A DNA stretch of 64,000 nt. Origin: Guyanagaster necrorhizus (Eukaryota > Basidiomycota > Agaricomycetes > Agaricales > Physalacriaceae). The DNA lies in contig NW_025064902.1 in NCBI RefSeq assembly GCF_019112545.1, positions 1-64,000 of the forward strand, given 5' to 3'. The position numbers and the translations under genes were made by a program. The stretch's first letter is position 1; each line of letters opens with the position of its first letter. Shown one piece after another: positions 21,501 through 32,080 of the stretch. Under the pieces are notes generated by a model, which saw nothing but the letters and a program-made list of their open reading frames with translations, searched no databases and was not told the DNA's origin.

Positions 21501-22733
21501 GCAGCGCACTAGCATCAAGCTTCATATACTGGGACAAATCGTGGGTCCGGATGGTATAAGCTTCATGGTTGGTCGAATCTGCGAGGAGTGAGAGATATGC
21601 TATCAAAGCAGATAGCGCAGCCGGTGCAACCGGAAGGGAAAGTTGGGCTAACTTGATGTCAGCTAACATAACTGGGCCATAACTGTAGACATACGGATGG
21701 AAACTGATGCATCAGCAGATCCGGTTGCTGGTGCTGGAGTCTTTGACAAGAGACGTGCTAGATCATCGGCTATGTTTTTGGCCATGAACTCGCCTGCATA
21801 GCATAATTAGCACACGTCAGACAAAAAGAAACTCAGGAATCCTACTAGGCTTTCGCTCGGTGATCACTACACCGCAACGGTCAAGGACAGCTTTTAGTTT
21901 GTTAAGGTCAAGGTCTCGATCAGTATTTCCAGAGGCAGTTCCTGTCGGAAGGATAGCCTCCTTGACAGAGAGCTGAATGATAAGTGACTACAGACCAGTG
22001 AGTGCCAAGACATCAATCATCATGACAAAGGAAACGCACTTCGGTATTTGAGAATAGATCATTATCCACAAAGTCCGCTACGCCCAGCTCGCGTATGCTC
22101 GTGTCTGCAAACGCGATGCCGACGGACTTGACTTTGTCTTTGCCTCCTCCAGTGGCCGAGGTAGTATTAACCTTGATGGCCATGACAATGGGCGCTGAGA
22201 GTAAGTCAGACGAAACGAAAAGCAGATCTTCCACCGCCTGGAGATTCCCCGGGGATGCCTACGATGGTTGTCAGGACGTTTCTTCTAGCAACAAACAATC
22301 CAGCCTGAGCACCTCCTTGTCCAACCTGTACTTGGAGCACTTCTTTCCTGGAGTTTCCGGGACCCATATCTCTACGCGGAGTTGCTTGGTCGTGAGGGCT
22401 TCCCTGAGCAGCATTTGGGCTATGCTGACTTTAAGAGAGACATAGGGAAGCCCGACTAGTCGTCCTCCAGCTCCGAGGTATTTGATCACCGAGTTGGTAT
22501 GAAAGACATGAGTGGCTGCATATAGCGCGTCTGGTCCATAAGCAGAGTAGAATTCATCAGGCGCCGTTCGGTGGAACAGTCGCAGAGTCCCAGTCTCTGG
22601 AGATTTTGAAGGCAGCTTTCCGAAAAACGTAACGAAACCAGGGTCGTTATCTGACAAAATTCAGCAAGACTACAAAAAAAAAGAAAGCGGAAAAGGCACC
22701 ATTTGCGTCGTCATCCTTGTCCCTTCCATACAT
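18598..22733 (-). CDS. MSH2: DNA mismatch repair protein Msh2
   Basis: This multi-exon gene encodes the MutS homologue that pairs with Msh6 or Msh3 to recognise mismatches and loops in nuclear DNA. Exon 1 starts with an ATG at 22,731-22,733 ([11 protein letters not shown]) and splices (intron 22,651-22,699) to the MutS-I domain ([32 protein letters not shown]). Connector, lever and clamp regions follow through about 20,000. The ATPase has Walker [15 protein letters not shown] (19,757-19,798) and Walker [10 protein letters not shown] (about 19,436-19,462), splicing into [15 protein letters not shown] (about 19,350-19,385). [14 protein letters not shown] lies near 19,260, and the gene ends [21 protein letters not shown] at 18,598. 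The domain order is full length. The start was chosen because the longer open frame at 22,657 lacks an ATG and the upstream exon restores it in phase. The divergent cyclophilin ATG is 126 bp away. Confidence 0.95.
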
Positions 22734-22859
22734 GGTGGACGTGGTGAAAGGAAAGACAGAAGAAGCGCGTCGAGGTTGTAACGTATAGAAAGTTACATCA
22801 CGTGATATACGTCACGTCCCCATTTGACGGTTTCGCACGACCTGATCTCTCTCACCTTG
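22734..22859. promoter_or_regulatory. Shared divergent promoter, MSH2 / CWC27-like gene
   Basis: Only 126 bp separate the two start codons, so both core promoters and 5' leaders must lie here. The interval contains CACGTGA-like and ACGTCAC-like palindromic stretches around 22,798-22,815 (ATCACGTGATATACGTCACG). No TATA box is obvious. Confidence 0.5.
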
Positions 22860-24812
22860 ATGGCATTACCCACCAAAGGACGTGTAATCATTGACACCAC
22901 TGTCGGTGAAATCGACATCGAACTATGGTCCAAGGTATTTACTTGAGAATACTGACTCATTGCCTTGAACTGAATCATTTGTGCAAGGAAACTCCCAAGA
23001 CATGCCGCAACTTTTTGACGCTGGCTATGGAGGGTCTGTGAGTTCTCTGTAGTCCGCGGACCCGTGGCGTAATATCGCTCTCTGCACAGGATACTATGAT
23101 GGCGTAATATTTCATCGGTGCGGCAGTCTTGTCATCTTTACCTGTGGTACGTTTTGACATGTCCTGTTTCCAGCGTAGTACCCGGGTTCTTGGTACAAAC
23201 TGGTGATAAAACGGGTACCGGTGCTGGTGGAGAATCAATCTACGGCGGTACGCCCCATGGAAACTGCTCCGCTGGCCAAACTCACCTCTTCATCCCTGCA
23301 GACGTTTTCGAGGATGAGATTCATCCACGGCTACGCTTCGCTCATCGTGGGCTCGTGGCCATGGCCAACAATGGGAAGAAGAACTCGAATGATTCGCAGT
23401 TTATAATCACTCTTGGTGAGCACGGTATATCCTGGATGTTCTAACACTGACCTGACCGTGGAATAGACAGAGCTGACGAGCTACATGGAAAGCATACGTT
23501 ATTCGGAAGACTTGTTGGGGACACAGTGTATAGTGAGTACCTCATCGTAGTGGCACGCATTCGCTCTAACCTGCGGGCTGGCAGATGTCATGAAAATAGG
23601 CGACATGGGTATGTCTTCCGTCCATACATGCTCCTGGGTGTTCACCACCACCATCTCTAGAACTCGATAGCGATGGGCGACCGTTATAGTGAGCGGCATA
23701 GCCTATCTAGCATCCTCCTTAGCCTCACCATCACCAGTCCACCTAAAATCAAAGGCATCCGCATAGTCGACAATCCTTTTGAGGATATTGTCCCTCGAAT
23801 TACAGCCGAAGAGAGACGCGCCCAGGCTCGCGCAAGAGAGCAGGCACAGCGTGAGAGGGAAGAAATGGAGCGACGTAAGGGGGCAAAGAAGTCGGACTTT
23901 CTGTTCTCGTTCCTTCTCTCTTCTAAACTGTATTGGCAGGAACGTCAAACTATTGAGTTTTGACGACGACAATGCTGAAGAGGAAGTCGTTTCATTCAAA
24001 AAGAAGGGGATTGCCCGAACAGACTGTATGCCCCCTACCCGTTTATTATATTTTCTATCTAACGGGAGAGCGTAGTGGCGGAGGATCCCCGGCCCTCAGT
24101 GTCAATTCCCGACTTTGTGAGAAATCCTCCAAAGACAAGTGTGAAGACGCCCCAGGAGACGCCCGAGATGAAAGTACGTACCACACACCGCCTAAGTCAT
24201 AACTATCTCACAATGTTCCAGGCCAACAAGAAGAAAGCTGCCTCGGATTTAACCAAAATCCGGGAACAACACGCTCAAGGGCTGGCTGCCGGAGAGAATG
24301 CCCGCAAAGACGAAATTGAGAAGATGGAAGCCGAAATCCGGAAACTCACGAAGCGGCGTGACGGCTATGACAGCGACGATGAGCGTGCGGCGAAACGTAC
24401 CAAGAAGTCGTTTCTCGAAGAAGAGCTATCCAAGTACTCCAAGGGTCGTGGTCTGCGCAAGAGGGGGAAACGGCGAGATGAAGGAGGCATCCTTGCCGCC
24501 TTGGATTCATTCCGTGGCAAGCTGCAGGGTACGATGCTAGAAGAGGAACCGGAACCTCTGGATGAAGCTGTGGAGCCGAATGTGGAGAGCGTGCCGGGGC
24601 CAGACGACCCTGGCATGGAGGTCGATGATGATCGTGGATTTTTGGGACATGCACTGCGTTTCCCGAAAGACGATGGTGAGGAGAGTCGGAAGGCAGAGCG
24701 GGATTACGAGGTCATTGACCCACGCCAACGGAATGCTCGGGCTAAAGAAGAGGAACGGGAGAGGAGGAGGGCTATGAAGGCAAAAGGAGGGCGCGGAGGA
24801 AGAAGACGATAA
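22860..24812 (+). CDS. CWC27: Spliceosome-associated cyclophilin, Cwc27-like
   Basis: It starts at ATG 22,860 (MALPTKGRVIIDTTVGEIDIELWSK), with short introns splitting the peptidyl-prolyl isomerase fold: ETPKTCRNFLTLAMEG, YYDGVIFHR, VVPGFLVQTGDKTGTGAGG, LRFAHRGLVAMANNGKK, NDSQFIITL, ADELHGKHTLFG. The linker IKGIRIVDNPFEDIVPR and a long charged C-terminus follow (EERRAQARAREQAQRER, RRDGYDSDDERAAKR, terminal AKGGRGGRRR), ending at 24,812. The VDNPFEDIVPR segment and basic/coiled tail are typical of CWC27/NUP-type cyclophilins in spliceosomal B-act complexes rather than of single-domain cyclophilins. Predicted nuclear; the isomerase activity of this family is weak or absent in some members. It is transcribed divergently from MSH2. 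Confidence 0.92.
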
Positions 24813-26492
24813 GGTAAGTGCTTTTACATTTTTTGTCTCCACTTACTCATGTGTTAAGTAGGTTGCTCCCCTTTGTTTCAGAACATACAATGTTATCATT
24901 TGCTGTGATTGTCCAAGAGTCCCATTTTAGCCACGATTCCTGAAAAATGTCGAAGAATATTTTTTATAATTCTGACCCCAGCCTCTAACTTTTGACCCAC
25001 GCTGCTTTTGTAAAACGGTCACATATCTCTGGCGCTACAACAGCAGACTCTCGGATCATCGGTGAGCACAACGTTTCGCACACTACGGCTGAATCTGCCA
25101 GTTCTTTCATCTTTACGATCAGTGCAGCCATTTTCCTCTCAAACTGTTCTCAAATTCTAACCCAAGGTACGGCCAGTAGAAGTTGGACCGATCCGGCTAG
25201 GAAACTGTCGCAAGCGAGATCAAGCCGACAATATTCTCGATGGGTGGGTGGATTGGTTCAGGCTTGTATCAAGGCAGGTGGAGTCTCAAATTCTGTCGAT
25301 AGGAACTAGTACGGTACGCGCCGGGCTCAGAAGTCATTAGTATGCTCATTACATACTTCCCACCAGTAGGGCAGCAATGAACCGCACTCCACTGGGTTGT
25401 CTCCAACGTTTTCCCCCCACTCTCCTGTTGTTATCGCCACTAGCTGTGAAGGCTAGACGCGATGCCTTTCCGGACGGAGAAATTCTCCCGCTGCCAGTCG
25501 CTTCGGCAGCGAAGTCTGGGGAAGTTTTGGCAGGACCCCCCCCCCCCCCCAGTGGGTCCATGATGTGATTGGACCTCATCAGGGATATATCCGCTATAAC
25601 TCCTCCCCCCCCTTGTCGTGCAATTGAGCTCTGACAAAGGTCGCAGATTGGGGAATTTTCTTGGTCAGAGTGCGTAGTCTCGTTTCAAGCACTCGCCTTG
25701 CTGAATGTTAGTGTAGGCCTCTTGTCGTGAGTGTGAGCGTCGTTGGCCCGTCCATGGAAATGTCTAAAAAGGTTTTACATGCTGCTTTATGGATCATTTG
25801 GTTTTGAGTATGTCATTGAGATTTTTTCTCCCCAGGGGTAACGAACACATCAACTAATCAAGCTCAAAGGCCAAGTGCAGATGCACTACTATCGGCATGT
25901 CATTATTTTCCATTGATCGTATAACCACTCTTTTTCACCGTTCATTTCTTCGGCTGCAGATTTCCACTATCCCGCCGGGTAGCCAATGTCCGCTGTAACA
26001 CAGTTCCACGAAATGAGACATGTCTTCCCCGGTTCCATTGAATCGACGTCCTCTGCCTCTTCTCAGGGCCGAAAGTTATGTGATGGGTTCGCCACCTTGT
26101 TTTATATGGCTAGATGAGTGACTCGTCGATTCGATTACAGCAGAGAGGGGGGGGGGGGCAAGAGTCATTGAGGAATCCAGACGTTGATGGGCCGCATGGC
26201 AACGGCGCCACAATGCAATGATGTTTGTCCGAAAAGGGGCTTTGAAGATCACTCCAGTGAGCAGTGTTAGAAAAAACAAAAGAGAGACAGAGAGAAATGA
26301 CGGGCCTCTTTGCGGTCTTGGATGCTGTGTTCGCGCGAGGATCCGGTATCGGGGCCGAAATGGGACGGCCGTGACCTGGTCCTGGTGATCAACGGAACGC
26401 GAGAACGGGCTTTATTTTCTCACGGTGCTGATTACAAATAGCCACGACCTGACCAGAACACCCCTCCCCCTTTCCTTCTAATCCTCAACTCA
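24813..26492. other. Long intergenic region with homopolymer tracts
   Basis: No gene is recognised in 1.7 kb. It contains a 15-base C run (25,536-25,550) and a 12-base G run (26,147-26,158). A few ORFs up to 105 aa (24,992-25,309 plus) show no motif. The last 200 bp are pyrimidine-rich and serve as the UBC6 upstream region. Confidence 0.4.
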
Positions 26493-27850
26493 ATGGCCAC
26501 CAAAGCCGCCAGCAAACGCGTATGTCGTTCTGTTTTCTCCCCCAAGGCCATCGCTTACCCGCGCCCGCAGCTATCCAAGGAATGTGTAACCATGCAAAGG
26601 GAACCACCACCATTCGTTTGGGCTGTACCCGATGAAAAGAACATCTTGACCTGTGAGCGCTTCGTCTTCTTACCACTCAGCTTCCCCCTTAGCCGACTAA
26701 TGTTTCTCGATAGGGAACTACATTATCGTTGGTGGGACTGCTGTACTGTCTGTTCCACTTCTCACGGGAATTGGTTTAGCGTGGCCCACCTGATTCACCC
26801 TTCGCCGGCGGAGAGTACCATGGTCTCTTGCTTTTTCCTTCAGAGTATCCATTTAAGCCTCCAGGTATCAAAGTGCGTCTATCATTCTTATCGGTCCATA
26901 TCTCGAGTCCTGACGTGCTGGCGTAGATGCTTACACCATCTGGACGATTTCACCCCGACAAGAAGATATGCTTCTCCATGTCGGATTTTCATCCCGGATC
27001 TGTACGTCTCATCGCTTTCCTTTTTTTTTTTTTTTGTATCTCCGCATCGCTCATATCGCAAGTAGTGGAATCCCGCGTGGAGCGTAGCGACAATGTGCGT
27101 TTTTCGCCTTTTCTTCGGCCATCATTTATATTGGGTTCCGTAATCAATCTTTCCTTTCCTTTTCATTTTCCCGAGCCGGGTGACAACACCTCCTTTTTCC
27201 TGACTGTTGCTATGTTTGTTTGTACCCTACCTTCTCGCTTACGCTTTTCCCGTTAGCTTAACCGGCCTACTATCGTTCATGCTATCGGATGAGATGACAA
27301 CCGGTTCGGTGACGTCTTCGGATACTCACAAGCGTAGCTATGCGCTGCGAAGTCATGGTTGGAACCTCGCACAGGCGCGGTTCAAGGAGGCTTTCCCCGA
27401 AGTGAGTAATTAAATTCAGTGACCGGGGGGGGGAGGATTTTCACGCCTTGCCATCATGATTACGCTTAACTGATCGTGCTTTCGCCATCACAGTATTGTA
27501 CCCCGCAGCCCAGGGACTTGCCAAATATGGGTGAGCGGGAACGAGGGATCGTCAAGCCACCACCACCACCACCTGTGGCTCTCTTTCCTTTGGCGCCTCA
27601 GCCCACTGCACCAGCGGCCCAGCCTGTTGTAGCCAAGCCTGCTCCCCTGCCCACTCTGGCGGTTACACCAACAGTGCCGACGGTATCGCCTACTAGCGCG
27701 CCTCGCGGGTCAATAGGTAAAACTGACGAGACTGCTAATGTTGCTGTGGGGTGGGCTAGTGGATGGGGCCAGTTGTTCTGGCAGAAATGGCGATGGGGTA
27801 TTCTTATTGCCCTCGCCGTGATTGTTTCCAAGATATCCTCCAAAGATTGA
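26493..27850 (+). CDS. UBC6: Tail-anchored ubiquitin-conjugating enzyme E2, Ubc6/UBE2J type
   Basis: It starts at ATG 26,493 (exon 1 MATKAASKR, intron 26,520-26,570), then the E2 fold: [63 protein letters not shown]. The catalytic segment [35 protein letters not shown] has the cysteine of ICFS as the likely active site. A proline-rich linker ([15 protein letters not shown]) follows, then a C-terminal hydrophobic helix [16 protein letters not shown] that anchors the enzyme in the ER membrane. Non-canonical E2s of this type lack HPN and act in ER-associated degradation. There are about six introns; the one around 26,727-26,771 restores RGPPDSP. It converges on the thymidylate kinase 133 bp downstream. 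Confidence 0.93.
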
Positions 27851-27983
27851 TATATAGGCCATACACACACACACTCATTCTTCTTGTTTTCACTGTATTT
27901 TGCTGTCATTATTTCCCCCCACCTAAGATTTCTCTAAACTCCTGGATACTTTGTATAATGGGTATTAATATATTTACGCTTTC

Positions 27984-28776
27984 TCAAACCCAGAGTTTCG
28001 CGATGGGATGATCGTCGATACTGTGCACGAGTGGCTGGACGTGCGTCCAGATATCAGCAGCGACCTGCTCTCTTTCCCTTCCTGCGTCGATGGTTGCCCA
28101 CCGAACGACATGTTCCGATTCGATCCTCGTGTACTGCTCTCGCACCCTCTGCTGCATTTCCTGCTGTTCATACCGCTCCTCACCGTACCCCCCTCGCTCC
28201 CCCGCCTTCTCGGGGGTGATATCAAGAAACACGACGAGATCCGGTGCGGGCAACCCGACGTCCGGGGCTCTGCACCACTCGTACGGCAGGCCTTTGGACG
28301 CGCTGAACGCGATGCCGGAGAACGCGTATCGATCGCATAGGACGGTCGTCCCGGACTCGAGAAAACCTTCGATAGCGGACCTAGGTGTCAATCATTCATT
28401 CGCATGCCCCCCACCCCAACCCCCCCCAGCCGTCGGGAAAAAAAAAAGAGATCCTCACGCAAGTTCCCATCTGTTAGCGGAGAATAGGAGGTGAATCGCA
28501 TGGTCGTCGAGCTCCGACTTGGACTGGAGGTACGAGTCTATCATCTTGCCGATTGAGGTGGTCCTGTCTTTGGGGGGGGGGGGAAAGAGAAACCAGCCAT
28601 CACATCACGACGAGAGAAAAAAAAAACAAAAACGCGTGAATGCGAAGCTTACCAGGAAACTTGTGTAGTTTTACTGCGTGCCCGGAGGCCTCCAATCTTG
28701 CTCTGAGACCCGCTGTCTGGGTGGATTTCCCGGATCTGTCGAGGCCCTCGATCACGATGAACGCTCCGCGGGCCAT
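27984..28776 (-). CDS. CDC8: Thymidylate kinase (dTMP kinase)
   Basis: It phosphorylates dTMP to dTDP for DNA synthesis. Three minus-strand exons: (1) from ATG 28,776, [20 protein letters not shown] with the P-loop GLDRSGKST, to HKFP; (2) [20 protein letters not shown], ending [10 protein letters not shown]; (3) [31 protein letters not shown] with the DRY motif, then [10 protein letters not shown], ending at 27,984. Splice phases fit (P/D at the first junction, A/S at the second). The length of about 215 aa is normal. The open frame extends upstream to 29,076 without a stop. That extension is not family-like and the ATG at 28,776 matches the usual N-terminus, though a targeting extension cannot be excluded. 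The first intron contains a 12-base G run (28,572-28,583). Confidence 0.93.
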
Positions 28777-30819
28777 TGGTGGTGGATGGTGTACGGGAGC
28801 AAGAAGCGGATCGGAGGGAGACCTTCCTTTTTTTGGCGTGTGAGGGTGTGAGTTTTCGATTTTCTGTCCATATTTGGAAATCTGCTCCAGGACATCGTAG
28901 GGGGGGTCGGTCGACTGCGATACGGGCAATGTGATGTGCAATTTCTGCCCATGGTTAAGCTTGCTCCAAACTTGTCGTTTATATCCAAGTTTTGATAACG
29001 ATAATTTTTCGATGGAGAGACACTTCAAGGCTTGAAGTGAACGTGCACCCCTCTGATGGCTTACATAACCCTGCACCGTTGTAAACTATTATCTTTATCT
29101 TTATCCTAGCAGGTGATGCTCTCCCCGACCAGTCATGGTTAGGGACTCTGCCCCGCTTCGAGGCGCTTTCCTCAGGGGCTGCCCCATACGGACACCGCGG
29201 CGAGCCTCACTCTAGATAAACGACTTAAAAGCCCGAAGAAGATAAATAGATGATGGTCCTTGTGAAATCCTACACTTCCCATCGCCTGGAATTTTTTATT
29301 ATTAACCAGCTGGAACGCCGGTGTTGGGGGGAAATTCCATTCATCCTCTACTAATCGCCCTTGGTGTAGTGTATTCTAGGCCCAGGACAGCTACCAGTGG
29401 CACGAAGAATGATGCCCTGGTTCCTTGGACCCGGTAACAACTTAATAATAATAATAATAATATTGTCGGTCGGTCACTCCCACGCTTTGCGTCAGCGCTG
29501 ACGGGTGAACGCGAAGCTCCTCCAACGCGCCACCTTCTCTTCTTCTTCCAAGGCCTTCTGCCAGGTAGGTGCCTTCTTTCTATCCCGTCAGCCAGTCTCT
29601 CCGTGCCCGCTAAATGAGGCGATCACCCCAAACGCCTCAGTGACGTGTAAACGAAGGGGGGGATCCTGGATGACCTATTAACTTGCAGGCTGAGAAGCAT
29701 TCGTATTCGTGCCCAGTCGACATTTGCGATTTACGAGCCTATTTGAAGTAACCCCGGACATGATTCACCGCCGCAATTCTATTTCGGTAAATTATCCTGC
29801 CCGTCCCCGGAGTGGGTTTTCACCGTTCTATCCAACAAGCTAGCTCAGTTGGTCTGAGAGGGAATTGGGAATCGGTCAGCTGACACGCTGTCAGTAGAAA
29901 TAAAGGTGGCGAGTTTAGTCGTATTCCGAGGGTTTACGTTACGCATCTTTTCTCCTGGATGAATTCGAATTCGAATTAGAGTCGAGTCGAATCAGCACGT
30001 TCAAGAAAATAAAATACCCGATGGCCTCAAAAAGAAAAAGTTACCCATTCTTCTCCTGCCCTGAATTTTCTGCAGTGGGCCGTGGGCATCGGGAATTTTC
30101 AGCATGGTGTGCCAATTAATGTATAAATAAATGTTCCATCCCATCCATTCATCAGCAAACAAGCTTATTGATTGCCTCCCAGCCAGGTCAGGCGCCTGGA
30201 AACCCCCCATCCGACTCCGTCCTCTTCGTGAGACGGTATAAGCAGGGTGAACCCGTCGAGTCGAAGCGCAGCGCAGCGTAGGCAGCCTTCCCTTCCCTTC
30301 CCTTCCCACCGCATGCAATGCATCAATATCAATGACGGTGCATATGACGACGAATATGAATGGGTCTTCCGTATGAACGTTACTTAACACACCGCCCCTA
30401 TCGGTTTTCTCAACCCCCAAAGTGGCGCCCAAAAGTCAAGCCACGATCGTGTTCAAAAGTCAGTCAGGTTCAGATTCAGGTCCCGAAAAGATCGCTAAGC
30501 TACAAAAGGATTAGTTAGTATGGTGTTGTCAATCAACCATGGAAAATCAAAATTATCATCATCACTGACGAGGTATACGACGGTTTTGGCAATGACCGCC
30601 CACTCCACTCCGTGTCAGTGTCAAGTGTCCACCGCTGCAACTGGTAGCGGCGAACCCGCAACACCCAACGGTAAAAAGATACAAAAAAAAACGTATATGC
30701 ATAGTCTATGAGACGTACAGGACCGTGAAAAGCACTGCGACATGACAATAATTAATTTAGTAAAGTAAAAAGAGTCACGTTTCTAACAACAGTGTCTTTT
30801 CGCAAACTCACGCAACCAC
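28777..30819. other. Intergenic region, 2 kb, simple repeats only
   Basis: It holds a (TAA)n microsatellite at about 29,443-29,463 and a (CCTTC)n stretch at about 30,286-30,307. A TAGCTCAGTTGGTCTGAG stretch at 29,840-29,857 resembles a tRNA D-arm/A box but lacks a matching B box. ORFs such as 30,001-30,432 minus have no recognisable content. Confidence 0.4.
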
Positions 30820-32080
30820 CTAAGCAAGAGGAACCGGCACTGGGCTCGTCCGCGGACTTGGAGACCTGCGCCACGACGAAGACAGCGATACGAGATTACT
30901 TGGATTCCTATTATCCCTCGTCGCCCGAACGACCTTGATAGGTGCGAACGAGTTCGTCGTCGCAGGTGGAGAGCGAACAGATGAACGTGACTGTACAGGG
31001 GAGGAAGAACGAATCTTGACAGGCGATAACGTCGATATGGGTGCGCTCGAGGAGGGCGACGACGCAACTTTGTGCGGTGTGGGTATCGGGGCAGCAATGG
31101 GTATAGGCGGTGAAGGCGGAAGCTTCTCCTGTTTCAATGAACCCGCGGATATCGATCGCGAGCGGCGCGATCGAAAAGAACATGAGACTAATTCCGGACG
31201 GATAGTCTCTTCAACCGTACTCTTCTGAGCCTCTTCCTCTTCGTCCAAATCGATTTCCTGCCCATTGATGTACATGACATTCCGCCGCCGAATAGGCGTG
31301 GCGGAGCCAAGTAGATTGTTATTCGCCGCGGCACTTTTCGAGCTTGAAGCCTGAGGAGGAGGATCTAGGAATAGTGGAGACGGTGGAAGGAGGCCAGGTG
31401 AAGCTACGGCTTGGAGCGTGCCAGCTTTCCGGCCGGCACATTTCGATGGTGGGACATGGAAAAATGGTGCATGGCCGCTGTTGATCGTAGATGGTGGAGG
31501 TGGAGGAGGAGGAGGACATGAACATGGTGATGCAGGCGGAGTTTCTAGAAGAGGCAGGAAAGCAAATTTCTTCACTTTGGGGGGAGGACTCGATGGGGGA
31601 AAATACGAGGTCCGTTCCTCGGATGGTTGCCGCGGAGGTGAAGGGTCAGTTGTTGTTGGTGGTGGTGGTGGTGGTGAGCTCGTCGGAAGTAAAGGCAATA
31701 GGCCTATTGGAACCTTTGAAAGGAATTGCGACGCGGGTTTGCCAGTGTACATATCAGGCAACTGATTTGCTCTTGGCAGTGTCCGCTGAATCGCCTTGAG
31801 CTCAAGTATGTCCCTTGGTAGAGTGTCAGTACAGGGCGCCGGGAACGGGTGGCATGGCGGTGAACGGTAATTGCTGGCTGTCCACGACATGTCGTACGAC
31901 CACTCACTGGTATGACAAACTGCGTGCAGGCTCCGAAGGCGTCCTATCCCATTCATCAGCTACATGCACCTCTTCACTCCCAGCATCGCAAAAGGCAACA
32001 CATTTCCGTGACTGACCCGCATCCAGGCTCGGGCTCGCGATGGGCGATTTGAGACATCCTCGTCTGCGGCGACTCGACAT
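30820..32080 (-). CDS. Proline-rich conserved basidiomycete protein of unknown function
   Basis: Two exons: 32,080-31,908 (MSSRRRRGCLKSPIASPSLD ... VADEWDRTPSEPARSLSY) and 31,813-30,820. The intron (GTGAGT..CAAG) restores SYQ/DILELKAIQRTLP in phase, giving 388 residues. The protein is largely disordered. It has poly-proline runs (PPPPPP near residues 95-100 and PPPPPPPP near 150), serine/proline-rich stretches, and an acidic block DLDEEEEAQ after MYINGQEI, followed by a basic R/S-rich tail. I take 32,080 as the start because the frame further upstream has no ATG. The RGCLKSP ... VAFCD ... VADEWDRTP ... YQDILELK pattern looks like a conserved core that I associate with basidiomycete hypothetical proteins. 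No enzymatic domain is visible. The CLKSP..VAF pattern resembles docking motifs of phosphatase-1 regulators, which is speculation. Confidence 0.7.

Noticed and set aside
28777..29076. In-frame N-terminal extension of thymidylate kinase as a targeting peptide
   Set aside because: The extension lacks similarity to family N-termini, and the internal ATG gives the standard [19 protein letters not shown] start; kept only as a caveat.
29838..29905. tRNA-like A box (TAGCTCAGTTGG) suggesting a tRNA gene
   Set aside because: No B box (GGTTCGANTCC) or acceptor-stem pairing could be found at the right distance on either strand.
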